Origin: Pseudovibrio sp. JCM 19062
GTDB taxonomy: Bacteria > Pseudomonadota > Alphaproteobacteria > Rhizobiales > Stappiaceae
NCBI GenBank assembly: GCA_001310715.1
Contig: BAXV01000047.1
Coordinates: 1 to 30,041 of the forward strand
Reading direction: 5' to 3'
Length of the DNA: 30,041 bases
Part shown: piece by piece, positions 11,104 to 20,599 of the stretch
Position numbering within the stretch: the first letter of the stretch is position 1
How the letters are laid out: every line of letters starts with the position of its first letter
Position numbers and translations under genes: made by a program
Notes under the pieces: model-generated
What the model was told of the DNA's origin: nothing
What the model saw: only the letters and a program-made list of their open reading frames with translations
Databases searched by the model: none

Positions 11104-11217
11104 AGTGAACTCGGTGTCGTGGTAATTCCCCCATTATTGGAGGAGCTTGGCAATAGAGTTATGCCACCATTTTTTTGTGTGGTTGCTAAAACTTATCTGC
11201 TACCCTCCGAGTTCACT
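11104..11217. repeat. 11-bp perfect inverted repeat around a 92-base AT-rich spacer
   Basis: AGTGAACTCGG at 11104-11114 is matched in reverse complement by CCGAGTTCACT at 11207-11217. The octamer AAACTTAT also occurs just outside the left arm and again inside, before the right arm. The spacer contains a run of seven T. It could be the ends of a small decayed element, a structured RNA or an operator pair. Nothing decides between these. Confidence 0.4.
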
Positions 11218-11304
11218 AAAATCCGAGTGTTTGTGTGCGCGGCGGCTAAATGGTTTTTGGCTTAGATTGCGGGCTTGTAAATTTGCCATAGGTTGAGTGT
11301 CCAG

Positions 11305-11649
11305 ATGTCTCTTTTAACCACGCTTGAGAACCTCGAAAATCAGTTATGGGAGCACTTTGTCTGGGGAAACGGGCAGCAGCTCGGGTTGCTGTTGCATGAT
11401 GAGTTTGTAGAGATTGGTCGAAGTGGTCATTTTATAGACCGCGCACGGGTTATGGCTAAGCTGGCTCCCAAGCCTGTGGGGTATCCGAGACGGACCATCA
11501 AGGGCTACCACTGCCGCAGGTTGAGTGAGGATCTTGTTCAGGTGTTCTATGAGGTTGTCGAGGACGACACGAGTCGGTCCTCCATCTGGAGGTTGGATAA
11601 TGGTCAATGGCAGCTGATTTACCATCAGGGGACACAGAAGACTGCTTGA
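11305..11649 (+). CDS. DUF4440 / NTF2-like family protein
   Basis: A 114-aa protein of the NTF2-like fold, where a cone-shaped beta sheet forms a small ligand pocket. The enzymatic role in this subfamily is not established. The recognisable pattern is an N-terminal helix (LENLENQLWEHFVWGNGQQL), then LLHDEFVEIGRSGHFIDRARVMAKL. The end is a strand pair typical of the fold (SSIWRLDNGQWQLIYHQG). The ATG at 11305 is used; a TTG at 11293 in frame has no better ribosome-binding site. It precedes the hydrolase by 149 bases and could be expressed separately. Confidence 0.7.
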   Translation: MSLLTTLENLENQLWEHFVWGNGQQLGLLLHDEFVEIGRSGHFIDRARVMAKLAPKPVGYPRRTIKGYHCRRLSEDLVQVFYEVVEDDTSRSSIWRLDNGQWQLIYHQGTQKTA

Positions 11650-11798
11650 TGTGGACCGACGGGTTTTTGCAGAGCATGACTGAGGTCTGATTACTCTATA
11701 TTGTAAAAAAATACGAATGGTTCCATCCGAGTTCCGTCAACCGCTCTCAATTAGAGTGTCCCCGATAATTGCCTGCCATCGGAGGGGTTGAACGGAAA

Positions 11799-12359
11799 AT
11801 GACGACAACTGCGCTGCTTATAATTGACTGTCAAAATGACTTTTTTTCCGGGTGGAAAATGTGAGCTGGAGGGGCAGTTTGAAGCTGCGGCCAATATCCA
11901 GAGGTTACTTGAAACTGCGCGTGATCAGGCCCAAACCATCGTGTATGTTCGGCATGAGTTTAAGGAGCAAGATGCTCCGTTTGCCGTTGAAGGCACTGCC
12001 GGAGCAGAGATCCATGATATGGTGAAGCCGCTGGCAAATGAGCCTGTGGTGATAAAGTCCACCTCCAACATCTTTCTTAACAACAACCTCAAGCAAATTC
12101 TGGATGAGGAAGAGGTGGAGCAGCTGGTGATCTGCGGTTCGATGAGTAAGGACTGCATCGCGGCGGCGGCACATGCGACGACCGAGCTTGGGTATCCGAT
12201 TACCATTATTTATGATGCGTGTGCGACGCGGGAACGGGGTCAGATGACACGTCTTCACCGCGGGAGTTTGTGCAGGCCGCGATTATGGCTTCACTTTCCT
12301 TTGTCTGCAGCAACATTGTCTCAACCAAAGAGTATCTGGAGCGGGCCTCTGTGGCTTAA
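11799..12359 (+). CDS. isochorismatase-like cysteine hydrolase (two frame breaks)
   Basis: A cytoplasmic cysteine hydrolase of the isochorismatase fold, acting on an unknown amide or ester. The ATG at 11799 gives MTTTALLIIDCQND. With one T removed from the seven at 11841-11847 the canonical FFPGGKCELEG follows. Catalytic triad candidates are the Asp of LLIIDCQNDF, the Lys of VVIKSTSNIF and the Cys of GSMSKDCIAAAAHAT. A second break, one missing base around 12225-12245, leads to FVQAAIMASLSFVCSNIVST and a stop at 12359, for 186 aa. The end overlaps the convergent MFS frame. The specific substrate (nicotinamide, isochorismate, other) cannot be assigned. Confidence 0.85.
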
Positions 12360-13599
12360 TTGCTGACCTGATCTTCTTCAGGCCCATCCAGAATGGTCCG
12401 ATGGCGAGCAACATGAACGTTGCCGCCAGCAGGAAAGGTGCGCCGGGGTAGTAAAGGTCTGTTCCGTCTGCGGTGAAGCGGGTGAACAGTTGTGTCATTG
12501 CCAGCGTGGAGAGCACCAGCGTCAGGCCGATGATGCTTGTAAGCGCGCCTTGCAAGCGGCCTTGCTTGTCCTGCGAAACATGATGGCTCATTAAGGCGAT
12601 CATGGCAGGGGGGATCATGGCCCCAAGGGCTGCGGGTGGCAGCAGCAAGATAACTGTCAGTGTGTTTGGCGCAAATGCAAATCCGAGCAGGGCAATTACG
12701 GCAAAGAAAAAGCCATAGAGCACCGTTTTCGCTTCGCCCTTGCGCGGTATGATCCAGCGAATAAGACCACCTTTCACAGTGGAAAATCCGAGACCGACAA
12801 TGGCAAGGGAGAGGCCGACCTGAGCCGTGGTCCAGTGGAACGCCTCAATGGTGTAGTAAGGCCAGATTGCCGGATACACGAAGTTTGCCATCTCAAACAG
12901 GAAGAGGGCGATGAAAAACCACATCAGGACCGGTGTCTGGGCAATGTCCAGAGCAGCACCGACAGGATTGGCCCTACGCCAGCGGATCGCTTTTCTGGCA
13001 GATCTGGGCAGTGTTTCGGGCAGGTAGAACAGGCCGTAGGCGAAGGTTATGGCGATCAAGACTGCGGCGATGTAAAAGGGAAAGCGGACCCCAAAGAGGG
13101 CGAGTGCGCCGCCGATTACAGGGCCAATCACAAAGCCGAAGCCGATAGCAGCGCCAACCATGCCGAAGCGGGTCGCGCGTTTGCCGTTATGTGAGATATC
13201 CGAGATGGCCGCATAGGCTGTGGCGTAAGTCGCGCTGGCGATTCCAGCCAGTAATCTGCCTATAAACAGGACCCAGAGAGAACCTGCGAAAGTCATGAGC
13301 AGGTAATCGACTGTCAGGACGGCGAGGGAGATTAAGAGGACCGGACGGCGGCCAAACCTGTCGGAAATGGCCCCAACGGCGGGTCCAAAGAGAAACTGCA
13401 TGGCGGCATAGCTTGCAGCGATGTAGCCGCCCCACAGAGCTGCGTCCGAGATGGTGGTTTGGCTGAGCTGAGCGACCAGTGCGGGGGTTACCGGAATGAT
13501 CAATCCAGCACCGATCGCGTTCAACAAAACAGTCCCTGCAATGAAGACAAGGGTATGAAAGTCCTGTTTTGACCTGATGGATTGTAGTGCCAGCAGCAT
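12283..13599 (-). CDS. MFS drug-type exporter, TetA-like
   Basis: A major facilitator superfamily transporter with about 12 membrane spans, of the proton-antiport drug exporter type. The MFS motif A is GAISDRFGRRPVLLISL after span 2. The motif C region GFVIGPVIGGALALFG in span 5 marks antiporters of the TetA/Bmr class. The ATG at 13599 is preceded by ACGAGAAATGA. The last ~30 residues (WLRQCCCRQRKVKP) lie antisense to the hydrolase coding region and look unnatural. One missing base near 12365 would place the stop at about 12356, so the true C-terminus may be shorter. The substrate is unknown and resistance to a particular drug is not implied. Confidence 0.85.
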   Translation of the reverse strand: MLLALQSIRSKQDFHTLVFIAGTVLLNAIGAGLIIPVTPALVAQLSQTTISDAALWGGYIAASYAAMQFLFGPAVGAISDRFGRRPVLLISLAVLTVDYLLMTFAGSLWVLFIGRLLAGIASATYATAYAAISDISHNGKRATRFGMVGAAIGFGFVIGPVIGGALALFGVRFPFYIAAVLIAITFAYGLFYLPETLPRSARKAIRWRRANPVGAALDIAQTPVLMWFFIALFLFEMANFVYPAIWPYYTIEAFHWTTAQVGLSLAIVGLGFSTVKGGLIRWIIPRKGEAKTVLYGFFFAVIALLGFAFAPNTLTVILLLPPAALGAMIPPAMIALMSHHVSQDKQGRLQGALTSIIGLTLVLSTLAMTQLFTRFTADGTDLYYPGAPFLLAATFMLLAIGPFWMGLKKIRSAIKPQRPAPDTLWLRQCCCRQRKVKP

Positions 13600-13709
13600 T
13601 CATTTCTCGTTTTTTTCGTTAAATGCTATGTAACAAAGGAACCCAGCAAGTAAAGAAAAAACTCCGCATTTGTGCATATGCCGCAGGTCAAAAAAAAGTG
13701 CTTGAAGTC

Positions 13710-14494
13710 TTATTTACGCCATGGTGGCGTTTCTTTGGCGAAGAACGCAGAAATCCCTGCCTGTGCTTCAGATGTTTCCCACCTGTCCGCTAGGGCATTT
13801 GCGGTGTGGTCGATCTGATTTTCTACCGGCATACGCGCCAAACTCTGGCAAAGTGCTTTTGCATCAGCCACGGCACCCGGTGCGCAGTTCAGGTAAACTT
13901 CTGCCTCTTTCTGGGTTACGTCCTTCAGGTCTTCTGGTGTTGTCATTAGTGATACCAGACCGAGGTGATGGGCGCGTGCTGCACCAAACGGGCGTGCATT
14001 CATGAAGACCTGCCGTGCATTGCCTTCGCCAAGACGACGAACCACATAGGGCCGATAGTTGCGGGGATCAGGCCGAGACGAGTTTCTGTGAGCGCAAACT
14101 TGGTATTATCGGCTGCGACCACCAAATCACACACGCTGAGGATGCCAACGCCGCCGCCATAGGCAGGGCCATGAACGCGGGCGATCAGTGGTTTCTTCAG
14201 GCTGTCCAGTCGCTTGAGCATACCTGCCAGACGGTTGGCTTCCTGCATTTTGCCGATGCGGTCTTTTTCTGCCTGAGCCTGCATCCATTTGAGGTCGCCA
14301 CCAGCGCAGAAGGTATCGCCGTCTGCTGCCAGAATGACGGCGCGGGTTTGTTCGCAGGTGTCCAGATCGTCGGCGGCGGCCGTGAGTTCGTCCATCATTT
14401 GGGCACTCATGGCGTTGTGCTTTTCAGCGCGCGCGAGCCAGAGCGTGGTGATGCCGTTCTCTGCCTTTTCGATGCGGATGGTCTGATAGGTCAT
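13710..14494 (-). CDS. liuC: methylglutaconyl-CoA hydratase / enoyl-CoA hydratase family (one frame break)
   Basis: A crotonase-family enzyme, assigned from context to hydration of 3-methylglutaconyl-CoA to HMG-CoA in leucine breakdown. The oxyanion-hole motifs are AEKHNAMS with GDTFCAGGDLKWM, and HGPAYGGGVGILSVCD. The catalytic Glu is in ALTETRLGLIPATIGP. The frame breaks there: one C is missing (the GGG at 14049-14051 on the plus strand should be four), and the protein then continues YVVRRLGEGNARQVFMNARP to AFFAKETPPWRK. The repaired length of 261 aa is normal. Its ATG overlaps the HMG-CoA lyase stop by four bases, so it is the last gene of the liu operon. Confidence 0.92.
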
Positions 14495-15354
14495 GCGGCT
14501 GCAGCCTCTTTGATGGAGAGAATGAACTCTTGCGTTTCTTCCAGCTTCTCGATGTCGAGGCCAGTGTCATAGTCCAGCAGTTTGGCCATTTTTGCGACGG
14601 CCAGCGTGCTGACGTTGCCTTTTGCACCGGGAGCGTACGGACAACCGCCCAGACCGCCGATGGCTGAATCAAAGGTGCGCAGGCCCATCTTGATGCTGGA
14701 CATGATGTTCGCCAGAGCAAAATCCTTAGTGTCGTGGAAGTGGCCTGCAAGTTGCTGCGCCGGAGTGACCTTGAGAACTGCTTCAAGCATCGCTTCGGTG
14801 GTCTCGGGCGTAGCTGCGCCGATGGTGTCGCCGAGGGAGACTTCGTAGCATCCCATTTGCAGCAGGCGCTCGGAGACCATGACGACATTCTCGGCTGGTG
14901 TGGGGCCGTCGTAGGGGCACTCAACAACACAGGAAACGTAGCCACGAACCGGAATGCCGTCAGCTTTGGCTACTTCTACGATTGGAGCGAAGCGCTCGAA
15001 GCTTTCTGCGATGGAGCAGTTGATGTTCTTTTGCGAAAAACCTTCGGAGGCGGAGGCGAACACTGCAACTTCATCAGCGCCAGAGGCTTTGGCGCGCTCA
15101 TAGCCTTTGATATTTGGTGTCAGCGCGGTGTAGCGGATGCCGGGTTTGCGGGTGATGCCTGCAAAGACTTCTGCTGCATCTGCCATTTGCGGCACCCATT
15201 TGGGGGACACAAAGCTGGATGTTTCGATCTTCTCAAACCCACACTCGGAGAGGCGGTTGAGCAGTTCGATCTTGTTTGCAGTCGGGATCAGTGCTTTTTC
15301 GTTTTGCAGGCCGTCGCGCGGGCCCATTTCAAAAATCGTGAGTTTCTTGCTCAT
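14491..15354 (-). CDS. liuE: hydroxymethylglutaryl-CoA lyase
   Basis: Cleaves HMG-CoA to acetyl-CoA and acetoacetate, the last step of leucine catabolism. The 287-aa frame is intact. The TIM-barrel start is EMGPRDGLQNEK with the catalytic Arg-Asp. Metal-binding GHFHDT and the signature GGLGGCPYAPGAKGN with the catalytic Cys are present. The segment after HFHDT reads KDFALANI rather than the common YGQALANI, a tolerated variation. It lies between the acyl-CoA synthetase and liuC with minimal spacing. Confidence 0.96.
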   Translation of the reverse strand: MSKKLTIFEMGPRDGLQNEKALIPTANKIELLNRLSECGFEKIETSSFVSPKWVPQMADAAEVFAGITRKPGIRYTALTPNIKGYERAKASGADEVAVFASASEGFSQKNINCSIAESFERFAPIVEVAKADGIPVRGYVSCVVECPYDGPTPAENVVMVSERLLQMGCYEVSLGDTIGAATPETTEAMLEAVLKVTPAQQLAGHFHDTKDFALANIMSSIKMGLRTFDSAIGGLGGCPYAPGAKGNVSTLAVAKMAKLLDYDTGLDIEKLEETQEFILSIKEAAAA

Positions 15355-15360
15355 TGCTGA

Positions 15361-16992
15361 TCAAGCCTCCTCGTCTATAGCGCGGGCGCGAAGTTCTCTG
15401 CGGATCACTTTTCCGGTGGTTGTCATTGGCAGGGCTTCGACAAATTCGAGTTCTCGTGGGTATTCATGGGCAGCCAAACGCTGCTTTACAAATTCAGATA
15501 GTTCCTTGGCCAGTTCGTCAGAAGGTGTAACGCCTTCCTTCAGCACAATGTAGGCTTTGACGATCTCGGTGCGCAGTTTGTCCGGTTTGCCGATGACGCC
15601 TGCCATGGCGACCGTGTCGTGTTTGAGCAGGCAATCTTCAATCTCGCCGGGGCCAATGCGGTAGCCGGATGAGGTGATGACGTCATCATCGCGGCCAACA
15701 AACTGGATCCATCCGTCCTTGTCGATCACGCCTTTATCGCCCGTGATGAGGAAGTCGCCGGAGAACTTATTCTTTGTGGCTTCCGGGTTGTTCCAGTATT
15801 TCAGGAACATCACGGGATTTGGTGCGCGAACGGCAATGTTGCCGAGTTGTCCGGCTTGTAAAATGGTGCCGTTGTCGTCCACGATCTGCACGTCAAAGCC
15901 GGGTACTGCCTTGCCCGTGACGCCGGGGCGGGCGTCCATCAGCGCGGAACAGGTGGAGACAACCAGATTGCATTCGGTCTGGCCGTAGAATTCGTTGATT
16001 GTCAGGCCAAAGGTGTTGCGGCCCCATTGGATCAGTTCTGCGCCGAGGGCTTCGCCGCCACTGCCGATGGAACGGAGGGAATAGGTCCAGCGTTCCTGCG
16101 GGTTTTCGACGGTTCGCATCATCTTTAGTGCCGTTGGCGGGATGAAGGCGTTACGGATGTTGTGGTCCTGCATGAGCTGGAAGGCAGCTTCACCGCTGAA
16201 CTTCTTGAAGCGGCAGGCAACGACAGGAATGCCGTGGTGAAGGCTTGGCAGGAGGACGTCGATCAGGCCGCCGATCCATGCCCAATCAGCAGGCGTCCAG
16301 AAACGGTCGCCCTCCTTGGGGAACATGTTGTGCGGCATCTCTACGCCGGGCAGGTGACCCAATAGCGTGCGGTGAGCGTGGAGTGCGCCTTTGGGCTGGC
16401 CTGTGGTGCCGGAGGTGTAGATGATGATGGCGGGGTCTTCGGCTTTGGTCTTCACCGGAGTGAAGTCCTCGCTCTGCCCTGCCATTTCAGCATGAAGCGA
16501 GCGGGTGCCGAAGTCGGTGCCTTCGATGTTCAGGATAAGTTCAAGCTCTGGCAGGCTTTCGCGGATTTTCGCAAGCTTTTCTGCCCCTGCGTTGTTGGTG
16601 ATGAGGGCTTTGGCGCCGGAGTTTTGCAGGCGGTATTCCAGTGCTTCTTCGCCAAACAGGGAGAAGAGCGGGATGGAGATGCCGCCGAGTTTGTGTATGG
16701 CGATGTGTGAGAAGGCTGTTTCTGGTGCTTGTGGCAGCAGGATGCCGACTCGGTCACCTTGGCTGATGCCTTTGGAGGCGAGCAGGTTGGCGAGCTGGTT
16801 GCTCAGCTTTTTCAGGTCGCCAAAGGTGTAGGTGGTTGTCGGTCCATCTTCTTCGGCAAAAATGAGTGCTTCGCGGGCGGCATCTTTGGCCGCCCACTTG
16901 TCACAGATATCTACGCCAATGTTGAAGAACTCCGGGATGTCCCAGTGAAACTTTTCTCGGAGCTCCTCATAGGTCTTCGCAGATGGCAACAA
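15361..16992 (-). CDS. AMP-forming acyl-CoA synthetase
   Basis: An adenylate-forming enzyme that activates a short- or medium-chain carboxylate to its CoA thioester. The 543-aa frame is intact, with P-loop YTSGTTGQPKGALHAH, NEFYGQTECN, the hinge VGRDDDVITSSGYRIGPGEI and the C-terminal catalytic Lys in TTTGKVIRRELRAR. The start is a TTG at 16992, three bases past the liuD stop and eight bases after GGAGG; no ATG fits. It is most like the acetyl/butyryl/medium-chain ligase branch. Placement inside the liu operon suggests activation of acetoacetate, isovalerate or another branched acid. This is inference, and the substrate is open. Confidence 0.9.
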   Translation of the reverse strand: MLPSAKTYEELREKFHWDIPEFFNIGVDICDKWAAKDAAREALIFAEEDGPTTTYTFGDLKKLSNQLANLLASKGISQGDRVGILLPQAPETAFSHIAIHKLGGISIPLFSLFGEEALEYRLQNSGAKALITNNAGAEKLAKIRESLPELELILNIEGTDFGTRSLHAEMAGQSEDFTPVKTKAEDPAIIIYTSGTTGQPKGALHAHRTLLGHLPGVEMPHNMFPKEGDRFWTPADWAWIGGLIDVLLPSLHHGIPVVACRFKKFSGEAAFQLMQDHNIRNAFIPPTALKMMRTVENPQERWTYSLRSIGSGGEALGAELIQWGRNTFGLTINEFYGQTECNLVVSTCSALMDARPGVTGKAVPGFDVQIVDDNGTILQAGQLGNIAVRAPNPVMFLKYWNNPEATKNKFSGDFLITGDKGVIDKDGWIQFVGRDDDVITSSGYRIGPGEIEDCLLKHDTVAMAGVIGKPDKLRTEIVKAYIVLKEGVTPSDELAKELSEFVKQRLAAHEYPRELEFVEALPMTTTGKVIRRELRARAIDEEA

Positions 16993-16995
16993 TGT

Positions 16996-18982
16996 TTAGT
17001 CCTCCTCCTCAAGCGTGAGGAGTATAACGCCTTCTTCCACCTGATCACCTGCGGATGCCATCACCTCTGCCACAACACCGTCGCGTGGTGCTTTGAGGGA
17101 GTGTTCCATCTTCATGGCTTCGGTCACAATCAACGTATCGCCTTCGCTCACCTTATCACCCGGTTTGCAGTTCACTGCACGCACGAGACCCGGCATTGGT
17201 GAGGTGATCGCGTTGCCTGAGGTTGCGCTGTCATCTTGCTCTGCCAGATGGTCTGGCAGGTCAAAGCACCATGTCACTCCATCAGAGAAAAGAGTTAGGC
17301 TGGTGTCTTCTGCGAAGAAATCTGCTGAGGTGATCTGGCCGGAGAAATCCACGCGCATGTGATTGTTGTCTACGGACAGGATTTGCAGATTAAAGCTCTC
17401 GTCACCAACGGAGACTGTCAGGCGGCCGTCGTAGTGACGGCTTGCGATGACTTCAGTCACTTCACCACGCCATGACAGATGGGCAAACTGCTTTGATGCT
17501 GTCCAATGACGCCAACCTGTGAGGCTCACCCATGGGTCGTCGTTAGTCACTGCCGTTTCAGTTGCAAAACCCAACTCGATGAGTGCGGCCATTGCGAAGG
17601 CGTGTTTGGTTGGTGCGGTCGGCTTGGTGAGAGCTTCCAGCTCACGGTCGATGAGGCCCGTGTCCATCTCGCCTTTTGCGAAGCTGTCGTGGTTACACAG
17701 GCGATGCAGGAAGGTGATGTTGGTGGTGCAGCCGACTGCCTGGCTTTTTTCCAAGGCCAGAGACATTTTCGCCAGAGCCGCCTCACGCGTTTCGCCGTGG
17801 CAGATTACCTTTGCGATCATTGGATCGTAGTAAGGGGTGATCGTATCGCCTTTGCGCACACACTGTCGATGCGGGCGAAGAGTTCCGGCAGTTTCAGCTC
17901 GTTCAGCGTTCCCGTTGCTGGCAGGAAGCCTGCTTCGGCATCTTCTGCGTAGATACGTGCTTCGAACGCATGGCCGGTGATGGTCAGCTCATCCTGTGCC
18001 AAAGGCAGTTTGCCACCAGCCGCGACGGAGAGTTGCCAGTTGACCAGATCCTGACCGGTGATGGCCTCGGTGACCGGATGTTCCACCTGAAGGCGGGTGT
18101 CATTTCCATGAACCAGAAGCGGTCCGGACGCAGGCCTTCGGAGCCATCAACGATGAACTCGACGGTGCCAGCGCCTTCGTAGCCCACGGCTTGTGCGGCT
18201 TTGACGGCTGCGTCGCCCATGGCATTGCGCATTTCTTCGCTCATGCCGGGGGCAGGGGCTTCTTCGATCACCTTTTGGTGGCGACGCTGCAAGGAGCAGT
18301 CGCGCTCGAACAAGTGAACAGCATTGCCATGTCCATCGCAGAACACCTGCACCTCGATGTGGCGGGGGGACAGGATGTACTTCTCAATTAGCACACGCGG
18401 ATCGCCAAAGCTGGATTGGCCTTCGCGTTGTGCGCCTTCCAGAGCCTCAAAGAAGTTTTCCGGATCATCAACGCGGCGCATGCCTTTGCCGCCGCCGCCT
18501 GCGCGGGCTTTGATGAGAACCGGATAGCCGATCTTGTCAGATTCCGCTTTCAGGAACTCGGCGTTCTGATTGTCGCCGTGGTAGCCCGGCACGATTGGAA
18601 CGCCGGATTCTTCCATGAGCTTTTTGGCGGCATCTTTCAGGCCCATAGCGCGAATTGCGCTGGCTGGAGGGCCGATGAAGACGAGGCCAGCTGCTTCGAC
18701 GGCTTCCACGAACTCCGGATTTTCCGAAAGGAACCCGTAGCCCGGATGGATGGCGTCTGCGCCACTGGTTTTGGCGGCATTCAGCAACTCAGGAATGTTG
18801 AGGTAGCTTTCTGCCACTGGCGCAGGGCCAAGACGGTAAGCTTCGTCTGCCATCTGCACGTGACGGGCATCGCGGTCGGCGTCAGAATAGACCGCAACGA
18901 CCTTGATGCCGAGAGCTTTGGCGGATTTTGCAACACGGCAAGCGATCTCACCGCGGTTGGCAATAAGGATTTTCTTGAACAT
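16996..18982 (-). CDS. liuD: methylcrotonyl-CoA carboxylase biotin-containing (alpha) subunit (two frame breaks)
   Basis: Carries biotin carboxylase and biotin-carrier domains; with LiuB it carboxylates 3-methylcrotonyl-CoA. The N-terminus [17 protein letters not shown], the ATP-grasp loop [27 protein letters not shown] and [19 protein letters not shown] are clear. One T is missing near 18100; the repair gives [19 protein letters not shown]. One C is missing near 17858-17864; the repair gives [19 protein letters not shown]. The C-terminal biotinyl domain has [14 protein letters not shown] with the biotin Lys codon at 17110-17112. The repaired length is 662 aa, normal. Ten bases separate it from the upstream liuB stop. 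Confidence 0.95.
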
Positions 18983-18992
18983 ACCGAGCCCC

Positions 18993-20599
18993 TTACATGC
19001 GGAAGACGCCGAAGGGCGTATCTTCGATTGGTGCGTTGAGGCTTGCTGCTATGGACAGTGCCAGTACGTCACGGGTTTTGCGCGGTCGATGATACCGTCA
19101 TCCCAGAGGCGAGCGGAGGCGTAGAGCGGGTGCCTTGTTCTTCAAACTGATCAATGATCGGCTGTTTGAAGGTTGCTTCCTCTTCCTCTGACCACGTACC
19201 GCCTTTGCGCTCGATGCCATCACGGCGCACGGTTGCCAGCACGCCTGCTGCCTGAGGGCCGCCCATGACGGAGATGCGGGAGCTTGGCCATGTCCAGAGC
19301 ATACGCGGTGAGTAGGCACGGCCACACATGCCGTAGTTGCCAGCGCCGAAGGAACCGCCGATGAGCATGGTGATTTTGGGAACTTGGCACAGGCCACTGC
19401 GGTGACAAGCTTTGCGCCGTCTTTTGCGATGCCGCCTGCCTCATACTTCTGCCCGACCATGAAGCCGGTGATGTTTTGCAGGAAGACCAGCGGGATTTTG
19501 CGCTGGCAGCACAGCTCAACGAAGTGGGCACCTTTGAGCGCAGCTTCGGAGAACAGGATGCCGTTGTTGGCGATTATGCCGACGGGCATGCCGTGGATGT
19601 GGGCGAAACCGGTGACAAGTGTGGTGCCGTAGCGCGCCTTGAACTCGTCGAAGCGGGAGCCATCCACCACGCGGGCGATGACTTCGCGCACGTCATACGG
19701 TGTTTTCAGGTCAGCTGGCACAACGCCGAGGATTTCTTCCGGATCGTAGAGCGGATCTTCCGGCGTTTGCAGCAGGAGCTGGTCTGGCTTGCGGCGGTTG
19801 AGGTTGGATACGGCCTGACGGGCCAGCGCGAGCGCGTGCGCATCGTCACGGGCCAAGTGGTCTGCCACACCGGAGAGGCGGGTGTGAACATCGCCGCCGC
19901 CTAGATCTTCAGCGGAGACCACTTCGCCTGTGGCGGCCTTCACCAGTGGAGGACCGGCGAGGAAGATGGTGCCTTGCTCTTTTACGATGATGGTTTCATC
20001 ACACATGGCGGGCACGTATGCACCACCTGCGGTACAGGAGCCCATGACCACCGCGATTTGCGGAATGCCTTTTGCAGACATATTGGCCTGATTGTAGAAG
20101 ATGCGGCCAAAGTGTTCTTTGTCCGGAAATACTTCATCCTGCTGGGGCAGGTTAGCGCCGCCGGAGTCCACCAAGTAAATGCATGTGAGATTGTTCTCCA
20201 TGGCAATTTCTTGGGCCCGCAGGTGTTTTTTTTGACCGTCAGCGGGTAATAGGTGCCGCCCTTTACGGTGGCATCGTTTGCAACGATCATGCACTCAATG
20301 CCGTTGACCCGACCGATGCCGGTGACAATGCCAGCGGACGGGGAGGCACCCTCATACATGTTATGGGCAGCAAACTGACCGACTTCGAGAAACGGAGAGC
20401 CCGGATCAATCAGACGGGCAACGCGCTCGCGTGGCAGGATTTTTCCACGCGATACGTGCCGTTCGCGAGGGCCTTCGCCCCCACCTAAAAGTGCTTGCTG
20501 GCTTGCTGCGCGGACTTCGTCCATGGCGGCGAGGTGCTGGGCGCGGTTGTTTTTGTAGCTTTCCGAACCCGTTGCAGCCTGAGACTTAATAACTGCCAT
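18993..20599 (-). CDS. liuB: methylcrotonyl-CoA carboxylase carboxyltransferase (beta) subunit (four frame breaks)
   Basis: The carboxyltransferase half of methylcrotonyl-CoA carboxylase. Landmarks are [56 protein letters not shown] and [16 protein letters not shown]. Four breaks interrupt it: a run of eight T (plus strand) at 20226-20233 where six or nine keep frame; a missing G near 19382-19386, after which [20 protein letters not shown] follows; a missing base at 19128-19130 ([15 protein letters not shown]); and one at 19076-19079 ([17 protein letters not shown]). The repaired end is DTPFGVFRM, stop at 18993, about 535 aa. Its ATG overlaps the liuA stop (TAATG). No residue important to the fold is lost after repair. 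Confidence 0.94.

Noticed and set aside
12283..13599. Tetracycline resistance gene tetA
   Set aside because: The protein shares the TetA-type MFS fold, but its position in a chromosomal housekeeping region and the lack of a TetR-type partner next to it do not support a specific drug.
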